Source: Nemertoderma westbladi
Lineage: Eukaryota; Xenacoelomorpha; Nemertodermatida; Nemertodermatidae
Assembly (NCBI GenBank): GCA_032718475.1
Contig: JAUCBJ010009071.1
Span: 1-38,642, forward strand
Direction: 5' to 3'
Length of the DNA stretch: 38,642 nt
Shown: piece after piece, positions 25,601 through 37,600 of the stretch
How positions within the stretch are numbered: position 1 is the first letter of the stretch
Layout of the letters: each line of letters opens with the position of its first letter
The notes under the pieces: generated by a model
The model's database searches: none
What the model saw: only the letters and a program-made list of their open reading frames with translations
What the model was told of the DNA's origin: nothing
Translations under genes and position numbers: made by a program

Positions 25601-28600
25601 ATCCACCATGGTCCCATTAAACACTCACCTCATTACCACTCGATCCACCATGGATCCGTTAAACACTCACCTCATTACCACTCGATCCACCATGGATACG
25701 TTAAACACTCACCTCATTACCACTCGATCCACCATGGTTCCATTAAACACTCACCTCATTAACACTCGATCCACCATGGTTCCATTAAACACTCACCTCA
25801 TTACCACTCGATCCACCATGGTTCCATTAAACACTCACCTCATTACCACTCGATCCACCATGGATCCGTTAAACACTCACCTCATTACCACTCGATCCAC
25901 AATGGTTCATTAAACACTCACCTCATTACCTATCGATTCAGCATGGTTCCATTAAACACTCACCTCATTACCTATCGATCCACCATGGTTCCATTAAACA
26001 CTCACCTCCTTACTTATCTATCCACCATGGTTCCATTAAACACTCACCTCATCAAGCACTCGATCCACCATGGTTCCATTAAACACTCACCTCATTACCT
26101 ATCGATCCACCATGGTTCCATTAAACACTCACCTCATCACCACTCAATCTACCATTGTTCCATTAAACACTCACATCATTACCAATCCACCCACCATGGC
26201 TCCGTTAAACACTCACCTCATTACCACAGATCCACCATGGTTCCGGTTAACACTCACCTCATTACCTATCGATCCACCATGGTTCCGTTAAACACTCACC
26301 TCATTAACCACTCTATCTACCATTGTTCCATTAAACACTCACCTCATTACCAATCCACCCACCATGGTTCCGTTAAACACTCACCTCATTACCAATCCAG
26401 CCATCATGGTTTCATTAAACACTCACCTCATTACCACTCGATCCACCATGTATCCGTTAAACACTCACCTCATTACCACTCGATCCACCATGGATCCGTT
26501 AAACACTCACCTCATTACCACTCGATCCACCATGGTTCCATTAAACACTCACCTCATTACCACTCGATCCACCATGGATCCGTTAAACACTCACCTCATT
26601 ACCACTCGATCCACAATGGTTCCATTAAACACTCACCTCATTACCTATCGATCCACCATGGTTCCATTAAACACTCACCTCATCACCACTCAATCTACCA
26701 TTGTTCCATTAAACACTCACCTCATTACCAATCCACCCACCATGGCTCCGTTAAACACTCACCTCATTACCACAGATCCACCATGGTTCCGGTTAACACT
26801 CACCTCATTACCTATCGATCCACCATGGTTCCGTTAAACACTCACCTCATTAACCACTCTATCTACCATTGTTTCATTAAACACTCACCTCATTACCAAT
26901 CCACCCACCATGGTTCCGTTAAACACTCACCTCATTACCAATCTAGCCATCATGGTTTCATTAAACACTCACCTCATTACCACTCGATCCACCATGGATC
27001 CGTTAAACACACACCTCATTACCACTCGATCCACCATGGATCCGTTAAACACTCACCTCATTACCACTCGATCCACCATGGTTCCATTAAACACTCACCT
27101 CATTACCACTCGATCCACCATGGATCCGTTAAACACTCACCTCATTACCACTCGATCCACCATGGGTCCGTTAAACCTCACCTCATTACCACTCGATCCA
27201 CCATGGTTCTATTAAACACTCACCTCATTACCACTCGATCCACCATGGATCCGTTAAACACTCACCTCATTACCACTCGATCCACCATGGATCCGTTAAA
27301 CACTCACCACATTACCTATCGATCCACCATGGTTCCATTAAACACTTACCTAATTAATCACTCAATCTACCATTGTTCCATTAAACACTCACCTCCTTAC
27401 CTATCGATCCACCATGGTTCCATTAAACACTCACCTCCTTACGTATCGATCCACCATGGTTCCATTAAACACTCACCTCCTTACCTATCGATCCACCATG
27501 GTTCCATTAAACACTCACCTCCTTACCTATCGATCCACCATGGCTCCGTTAAACACTCACCTCATTACCACAGATCCACCATGGTTCCGGTTAACACTCA
27601 CCTCATTACCTATCGATCCACCATGGTTCCATTAAACACTCACCTCATTACCACTCGATCCACCATGGTTCCATTAAACACTCACCTCATTACTTATCGA
27701 TCCACCATGGTCCCATTAAACACTCACCTCCTTACCTATCGATCTACCATGGTTCCATTAAACACTCACCTCCTTGCCTATCGATCCACCATGGTTCCGT
27801 TAAACACTCAACCCCTTACCTATCGATCCACCATGGTTCCATTAAACACTCACCTCCTTACCTATCGATCCACCATGGTTCCATTAAACACTCACCTCCT
27901 TACCTATCGATCCACCATGGTTCCGTTAAACACTCACCTCATTACCTATCGATCTACCATGGTTCCATTAAACACTAACCTCATTACCTATCGATCCACC
28001 ATGGTTCCATTAAACACTCACCTCATTACCTATCGATCCACCATGGATCCATTAAACACTCACCTCCTTACCTATCGATCCACCATGGTTCCGTTAAACA
28101 CTCACCTCCTTACCTATCGATCCACCATGGTTCCATTAAACACTCACCTCCTTACCTATCGATCCACCATGGTTCCGTTAAACACTCACCTCCTTACATA
28201 TCGATCCACCATGGTTCCATTAAACACTCACCTCCTTACCTATCGATCCACCATGGTTCCATTAAACACTCACCTCATTACCTATCGATCCACCATGGTT
28301 CATTAAACACTCACTTCATTACCTATCGATCCACCATGGTTCCATTAAACACTCACCTCCTTACCTATCGATCCACCATGGTTCCATTAAACACTCACCT
28401 CATTAACCACTCAATCTACCATTGTTCCATTAAACACTCACCTCATTACCTATCGATCCACCATGGTTCCATTAAACACTCACCTCATTACCACTCGATC
28501 CACCATGGATCCGTTAAACACTCACCTCATTACCACTCAATCCACCATGGATCCGTTAAACACTCACCTCATTACCACTCGATCCACCATGGTCCCATTA

Positions 28601-31600
28601 AACACTCACCTCATTACCACTGGATCCACCATGGATCCGTTAAACACTCACCTCATTACCACTCGATCCACCATGGATACGTTAAACACTCACCTCAGTA
28701 CCACTCGATCCACCATGGTTCCATTAAACACTCACCTCATTAACACTCGATCCACCATGGTTCCATTAAACACTCACCTCATTACCACTCGATCCACCAT
28801 GGTTCCATTAAACACTCACCTCATTACCACTCGATCCACCATGGATCCGTTAAACACTCACCTCATTACCACTCGATCCACAATGGTTCATTAAACACTC
28901 ACCTCATTACCTATCGATCCAGCATGGTTCCATTAAACACTCACCTCATTACCTATCGATCCACCATGGTTCCATTAAACACTCACCTCCTTACTTATCT
29001 ATCCACCATGGTTCCATTAAACACTCACCTCATCAAGCACTCGATCCACCATGGTTCCATTAAACACTCACCTCATTACCTATCGATCCACCATGGTTCC
29101 ATTAAACACTCACCTCATCACCACTCAATCTACCATTGTTCCATTAAACACTCACATCATTACCAATCCACCCACCATGGCTCCGTTAAACACTCACCTC
29201 ATTACCACAGATCCACCATGGTTCCGGTTAACACTCACCTAATTACCTATCGATCCACCATGGTTCCGTTAAACACTCACCTCATTAACCACTCTATCTA
29301 CCATTGTTCCATTAAACACTCACCTCATTACCAATCCACCCACCATGGTTCCGTTAAACACTCACCTCATTACCAATCCAGCCATCATGGTTTCATTAAA
29401 CACTCACCTCATTACCACTCGATCCACCATGTATCCGTTAAACACTCACCTCATTACCACTCGATCCACCATGGATCCGTTAAACACTCACCTCATTACC
29501 ACTCGATCCACCATGGTTCCATTAAACACTCACCTCATTACCACTCGATCCACCATAGATCCGTTAAACACTCACCTCATTACCACTCGATCCACAATGG
29601 TTCCATTAAACACTCACCTCATTACCTATCGATCCACCATGGTTCCATTAAACACTCACCTCATCACCACTCAATCTACCATTGTTCCATTAAACACTCA
29701 CCTCATTACCAATCCACCCACCATGGCTCCGTTAAACACTCACCTCATTACCACAGATCCACCATGGTTCCGGTTAACACTCACCTCATTACCTATCGAT
29801 CCACCATGGTTCCATTAAACACTCACCTCATTACCAATCCACCCACCATGGCTCCGTTAAACACTCACCTCATTACCACAGATCCACCATGGTTCCGGTT
29901 AACACTCACCTCCTTACCTATCGATCCACCATGGTTCCGTTAAACACTCACCTCATTACCAATCTAGCCATCATGGTTTCATTAAACACTCACCTCATTA
30001 CCACTCGATCCACCATGGATCCGTTAAACACTCACCTCATTACCACTCGATCCACCATGGATCCGTTAAACACTCACCTCATTACCACTCGATCCACCAT
30101 GGTTCCATTAAACACTCACCTCATTACCACTCGATCCACCATGGATCCGTTAAACACTCACCTCATTACCACTCGATCCACCATGGGTCCGTTAAACCTC
30201 ACCTCATTACCACTCGATCCACCATGGTTCTATTAAACACTCACCTCATTACCACTCGATCCACCATGGATCCGTTAAACACTCACCTAATTACCACTCG
30301 ATCCACCATGGATCCGTTAAACACTCACCACATTACCTATCGATCCACCATGGTTCCATTAAACACTTACCTAATTAATCACTCAATCTACCATTGTTCC
30401 ATTAAACACTCACCTCCTTACCTATCGATCCACCATGGTTCCATTAAACACTCACCTCCTTACCTATCGATCCACCATGGTTCCATTAAACACTCACCTC
30501 CTTACCTATCGATCCACCATGGTTCCATTAAACACTCACCTCCTTACCTATCGATCCACCATGGCTCCGTTAAACACTCACCTCATTACCACAGATCCAC
30601 CATGGTTCCGGTTAACACTCACCTCATTACCTATCGATCCACCATGGTTCCATTAAACACTCACCTCATTACCACTCGATCCACCATGGTTCCATTAAAC
30701 ACTCACCTCATTACTTATCGATCCACCATGGTCCCATTAAACACTCACCTCCTTACCTATCGATCTACCATGGTTCCATTAAACACTCACCTCCTTGCCT
30801 ATCGATCCACCATGGTTCCGTTAAACACTCAACCCCTTACCTATCGATCCACCATGGTTCCATTAAACACTCACCTCCTTACCTATCGATCCACCATGGT
30901 TCCATTAAACACTCACCTCCTTACCTATCGATCCACCATGGTTCCGTTAAACACTCACCTCATTACCTATCGATCTACCATGGTTCCATTAAACACTAAC
31001 CTCATTACCTATCGATCCACCATGGTTCCATTAAACACTCACCTCATTACCTATCGATCCACCATGGATCCATTAAACACTCACCTCCTTACCTATCGAT
31101 CCACCATGGTTCCGTTAAACACTCACCTCCTTACCTATCGATCCACCATGGTTCCATTAAACACTCACCTCCTTACCTATCGATCCACCATGGTTCCGTT
31201 AAACACTCACCTCCTTACATATCGATCCACCATGGTTCCATTAAACACTCACCTCCTTACCTATCGATCCACCATGGTTCCATTAAACACTCACCTCATT
31301 ACCTATCGATCCACCATGGTTCATTAAACACTCACTTCATTACCTATCGATCCACCATGGTTCCATTAAACACTCACCTCCTTACCTATCGATCCACCAT
31401 GGTTCCATTAAACACTCACCTCATTAACCACTCAATCTACCATTGTTCCATTAATCACTCACCTCATTACCTATCGATCCACCATGGTTCCATTAAACAC
31501 TCACCTCATTACCACTCGATCCACCATGGATCCGTTAAACACTCACCTCATTACCACTCAATCCACCATGGATCCGTTAAACACTCACCTCATTACCACT

Positions 31601-34600
31601 CGATCCACCATGGTCCCATTAAACACTCACCTCATTACCACTCGATCCACCATGGATCCGTTAAACACTCACCTCATTACCACTCGATCCACCATGGATA
31701 CGTTAAACACTCACCTCATTACCACTCGATCCACCATGGTTCCATTAAACACTCACCTCATTAACACTCGATCCACCATGGTTCCATTAAACACTCACCT
31801 CATTACCACTCGATCCACCATGGTTCCATTAAACACTCACCTCATTACCACTCGATCCACCATGGATCCGTTAAACACTCACTTCATTACCACTCGATCC
31901 ACAATGGTTCATTAAACACTCACCTCATTACCTATCGATCCAGCATGGTTCCATTAAACACTCACCTCATTACCTATCGATCCACCATGGTTCCATTAAA
32001 CACTCACCTCCTTACTTATCTATCCACCATGGTTCCATTAAACACTCACCTCATCAAGCACTCGATCCACCATGGTTCCATTAAACACTCACCTCATTAC
32101 CTATCGATCCACCATGGTTCCATTAAACACTCACCTCATCACCACTCAATCTACCATTGTTCCATTAAACAATCACATCATTACCAATCCACCCACCATG
32201 GCTCCGTTAAACACTCACCTCATTACCACAGATCCACCATGGTTCCGGTTAACACTCACCTCATTACCTATCGATCCACCATGGTTCCGTTAAACACTCA
32301 CCTCATTAACCACTCTATCTACCATTGTTCCATTAAACACTCACCTCATTACCAATCCACCCACCATGGTTCCGTTAAACACTCACCTCATTACCAATCC
32401 AGCCATCATGGTTTCATTAAACACTCACCTCATTACCACTCGATCCACCATGGATCCGTTAAACACTGACCTCATTACCACTCGATCCACCATGGATCCG
32501 TTAAACACTCACCTCATTACCTATCGATCCACCATGGTTCCATTAAACACTCACCTCATTACCACTCGATCCACCATGGATCCGTTAAACACTCACCTCA
32601 TTACCACTCGATCCACAATGGTTCATTAAACACTCACCTCATTACCTATCGATCCACCATGGTTCCATTAAACACTCACCTCATTACCACTCGATCCACC
32701 ATGGTCCTAAACACTCACCTCATTACCACTCGGTCCGATCCACCATTGTTCCCTTAAACACTCTACCATGGTTCATTAAACACTCACCTCATTACACTCG
32801 ATCCACCATGGTTCATTAAACACTCACCTCATTACCACTCGATCCAACATGGTTCCATTAAACACTCACCTCATTACCTATCGATCCACCATGGTTCCAT
32901 TAAACACTCACCTCCTTACTTATCGATCCATCATGGTTCCATTAAACACTCACCTCATCAACCACTCGATCCACCATGGTTCCATTAAACACTCACCTCA
33001 TTACCTATCGCTCCACCATGGTTCCATTAAACACTCACCTCATTACCACTCAATCTACCATTGTTCCATTAAACACTCACCTCATTAGTCATTACCAATC
33101 CACCCACCATGGCTCCGTTAAACACTCACCTCATTACCACAGATCCACCATGGTTCCGGTTAACACTCACCTCATTACCTATCGATCCACCATGGTTCCG
33201 TTAAGAACTCACCTCATTACCACTCGGTCCGATCCACCATTGTTCCCTTAAACACTCTACCATGGTTCACTAAACACTCACCTCATTACACTCGATCCAC
33301 CATGGTTCATTAAACACTCACCTCATTACCTATCGATCCAGCATGGTTCCATTAAACACTCACCTCATTACCTATCGATCCACCATGGTTCCATTAAACA
33401 CTCACCTCCTTACTTATCGATCCACCATGGTTCCATTAAACACTCACCTCATCAACCACTCGATCCACCATGGTTCCATTAAACACTCACCTCATTACCT
33501 ATCGATCCACCATTGTTCCATTAAACACTCACCTCATTACCACTCGATCCACCATGGATCCGTTAAACACTCACCTCATTACCACTCGATCCACCATGGA
33601 TCCGTTAAACACTCACCTCATTACCACTCGATCCACCATGGTTCCATTAAACACTCACCTCATTACCACTCGATCCACCATGGATCCGTTAAACACTCAC
33701 CTCATTACCACTCGATCCACAATGGTTCATTAAACACTCACCTCATTACCTATCGATCCACCATGGTTCCATTAAACACTCACCTCATTACCTATCGATC
33801 CACCATGGTTCCATTAAACAGTCACCTCCTTACTTATCGATCCACCATGGTTCCATTAAACACTCACCTCATCAACCAACAACCACTCGATCCACCATGG
33901 TTCCATTAAACACTCACCTCATTACATATCGATCCACCATTGTTCCATTAAACACTCACCTCATTACAAATCCACCCACCATGGCTCCGTTAAACACTCA
34001 CCTCATTACCACAGATCCACCATGGTTCCGGTTAACACTCACCTCATTACCTATCGATCCACCATGGTTCCATTAAACACTCACCTCATTACCACTCGAT
34101 CCACCATGGTTCCATTAAACACTCACCTCATTACCTATCGATCCACCATGGTTCCATTAAACACTCCTCATTACCTATCGATCCACCATGGTTCCATTAA
34201 ACACTCACCTTATTACCTATCGATCCACCATGGTTCCGTTAAACACTCACCTCATTACCTATCGATCCACCATGGTTCCATTAAACACTCACCTCATTAC
34301 CACTCGATCCACCATGGTTCATTAAACACTCACCTCATTACCTATCGATCCACCATGGTTCCATTAAACACTCCCCTCATTAGCACTCGACGCACCATGG
34401 TTCTTTAAACACTCACCTCATTACCACTCGATCCACCATGCTTCATTAAACACTCACCTCATTACCTATCGATCCACCATGGTTCCAGTAAACACTCACC
34501 TCATTACCACTCGATCCACCATGGTTCATTAACCACTCACCTCATTACCTATCGATCCACCATGGTTCATTAAACACTCACCTCATTACCTATCGATCCA

Positions 34601-37600
34601 CCATTGTTCCATTAAACACTCACCTCATTACCACTCGATCCACCATGGTTCCGTTAAACACTCACCTCCTTACCTATCGATCCACCATGGTTCCATTAAA
34701 CACTCACCTCATTACCTATCGATCCACCATGGTTCATTAAACACTCACCTCATTACCTATCGATCCACCATGGTTCCGTTAAACACTCACCTCATTAGCA
34801 CTCGACGCACCATGGTTCTTTAAACACTCACCTCATTACCACTCGATCCACCATGGTTCATTAAACACTCACCTAATTACCTATCGATCCACCATGGTTC
34901 TTTAAACACTCACCCCACTACCTATCGATCCAACATGGTTCCATTAAACACTCACCTCATTACCTATCGATCTACCACGGTTCCATTAAATACTCACCTC
35001 ATTACCACTCGATCCACCATGGTTCATTAAACACTCACCTGATTACCACTCGATCCACCATGGTTCCATTAAACACTCACCTCATTAACACTCGATCAAC
35101 CATGGTTCATTAAACATTCACCGCATTACCACTCGATCCACTAAGGTTCATTAAACACTCACCTCATTAACACTCGATCAACCATGGTTCCGTTAAACAC
35201 TCACCTCATTACCACTCGATCCACCATGGTTCCGTTAAACTCTCACCTCAATAACACTCGATCCACCATGGTTCCAATAAACACTCACCTCATTACCACT
35301 CGATCCACCATGGTTCTTTAAACACTCACCCCACTACCTATCGATCCACCATGGTTCCAGTAAACACTCACCTTATTACCTATCAATCCACCATGGTTCC
35401 AATAAACACTCACCTCATTACCACTCGATCCACCATGGTTCTTTAAACACTCACCCCACTACCTATCGATCCAACATGGTTCCATTAAACACTCACCTCA
35501 TTACCTATTGATCTACCACGGTTCCATTAAACACTCACCTCATTACCACTCGATCCACCATGGTTCATTAAACACTCACCGCATTACCACTCGATCCACC
35601 ATGGTTCCATTAAACACTCACCTCATTAACACTCGATCAACCATGGTTCATTAAACATTAAACATTCACCGCATTACCACTCGATCCACTATGGTTCATT
35701 AAACACTCACCTCATTAACACTCGATCAACCATGGTTCCGTTAAACACTCACCTCATTACCACTCGATCCACTATGGTTCCGTTAAACACTCACCTCAAT
35801 AACACTCGATCCACCATGGTTCCAATAAACACTCACCTCATTACCACTCGATCCACCATGGTTCTTTAAACACTCACCCCACTACCTATCGATCCACCAT
35901 GATTCCATTAAACACTCACCTCCTTACCTATCGATCCACCATGGTTCCATTAAACACTCACCTCCTTACCTATCGATCCACCATGGTTCCATTAAACACT
36001 CACCTCCTTACCTATCGATCCACCATGGTTCCATTAAACACTCACCTCCTTACCTATCGATCCACCATGGTTCCGTTAAACACTCACCTCATTACCACTC
36101 GAACAACCATGGTTCCGTTAAACACTCACCTCATTAACACTCGATCCACCACCACCATGGTTCATTAAACACTCAACTCATTACCTTATCGATCCACCAT
36201 GGTTCATTAAACACTCACCACATTACCTATCGATCCACCATGGTTCCGTTAAACACTCACATCATTACCACTCGATCCACCATGGTTCCGTTAAACACTC
36301 ACCTCATTAACACTCGATCCACCATGGTTCATTAAACACTCAACTCACTACCTATCGATCCACCATGGCTCCATTAAACACTCACCTCATTACCTATCGA
36401 TCTACCATGGTTCCATTAAACACTCACCTCATTAACAATCGATCCACCATGGTTCCTTTAAACACTCACCTCATTAACACTCGATCAACCATGGTTCCGT
36501 TAAACACTCACCTCATTACCACTCGATCCACCATGGTTCCATTAAACACTCACCTTATTAACACTCGATCAACCATGGTTCCGTTAAACACTCACCTCAT
36601 TACCACTCGATCCACCATGGTTCCATTAAACACTCACCTTATTAACACTCGATCAACCATGGTTCCGTTAAACACTCACCTCATTAACACTCGATCCACC
36701 ATGGTTCCATTAAACACTCACCTCATTACCTATCAATCCACCATGGTTCCTTTAAACACACACCTCATTACCACTCGATCCACCATGGTTAATTAAACAC
36801 TCACCTCATTACCACTCGATCCACCATGGTTCCATTAAACACTCACCTCATTACCTATCAATCCACCATGGTTCCTTTAAACACTCACCTCATTACCACT
36901 CGATCCACCATGGTTAATTAAACACTCACCTCATTACCACTCCATCCACCATGGTTCCGTTAAACACTCACCTCATTACCACTCGATCCACCATGGTTCC
37001 ATTAAACACTCACCTCATTAACACTCGATCAACCATGGTTCCGCTAAACACTCACCTCATTACCACTCGATCCACCATGGTTCATTAAACACTCACCTCA
37101 TTACCACTCGATCCACCATGGTTCCATTAAACACTCACCTCATTACCACTCGATCCACCATGGTTCCGTTAAACACTCACCTCATTACCACTCGATCCAC
37201 CATGGTTCCATTAAACACTCACCTCATTAACACTCGATCAACCATGGTTCCGTTAAACACTCACCTCATTACCACTCGATCCACTATGGTTCCGTTAAAC
37301 ACTCACCTCATTACCACTCGATCCACCATGGTTCCGTTAAACACTCACCTCATTAACACTCGATCCACCATGGTTCCATTAAACACTCACCTCATTACCT
37401 ATCAATCCACCATTGTTCCATTAAACACTCACCTCATTAACACTCGATCAACCATGGTTCCGATAAACACTCACCTCATTGCTCATTAACCACTCAATCT
37501 ACCATGGATCCATTAAACACTCACCTCATTACCATTCGATCCGCCATTGCTTTGAAAGCTTCCACGGTTTTCCCCAGCAGTTCCACCTGGTTCTTCGCGC

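Larger units (their letters stand above)
14196..37524 (-). other. SNX8 intron of 23.3 kb dominated by the 42-bp minisatellite
   Basis: The donor is GAG|GTGAGT at 37524 and the acceptor TTAATTTGTAG ends at 14196. The array fills 37524 down to 14868, leaving about 670 bp of unique sequence with a small MITE before the acceptor. Joining the two flanking exons restores one arginine codon and keeps the frame, which is the main support for an intron of this size. A 100-N gap shows that its true length is unknown. Confidence 0.85.
14868..37549 (-). repeat. 42-bp minisatellite (~540 copies) seeded at an SNX8 splice donor
   Basis: On the transcribed strand the unit runs CCATGGTGGATCGATAGGTA then ATGAG|GTGAGTGTTTAATGGAA. 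The right end merges into coding sequence: exon ...GGATCGAATGGTAATGAG|GTGAGTGTTTAATGGATCC is itself a unit, with homology reaching about 25 nt into the exon (to 37549). Frequent variants are AAGGAG|GTGAGT for ATGAG|GTGAGT, CGAGTGG for CGATAGG, and GGATCC or GGAACC after TTTAA(T/C). The GTGAGTGTTTAA core looks the least variable. Units of 40-41 bp occur (CCATGGTTCATTAAAC on the plus strand). Higher-order blocks of 18 units and of about 71-72 units are visible. On the plus strand it gives long Thr/His/Ser-rich open frames, which I treat as by-products. Confidence 0.95.

Noticed and set aside
14762-37489. Many long plus-strand open frames with MVPLNTHLLTYRST-type repeats
   Set aside because: The unit is 42 bp (14 codons), so a stop-free unit gives an open frame of any length; two frames show it, and frames break wherever a unit is 40, 41 or 43 bp. 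The sequence is intronic on the opposite strand and has no family resemblance.
7935-37549. CRISPR array
   Set aside because: Units are contiguous with no unique spacers, and the surroundings are a eukaryotic gene with introns.
14868-37549. Centromeric or other genome-wide satellite
   Set aside because: The unit derives from the adjacent SNX8 exon edge and lies within one intron, so a locus-born minisatellite explains it better. A genome search for the unit elsewhere would be decisive.
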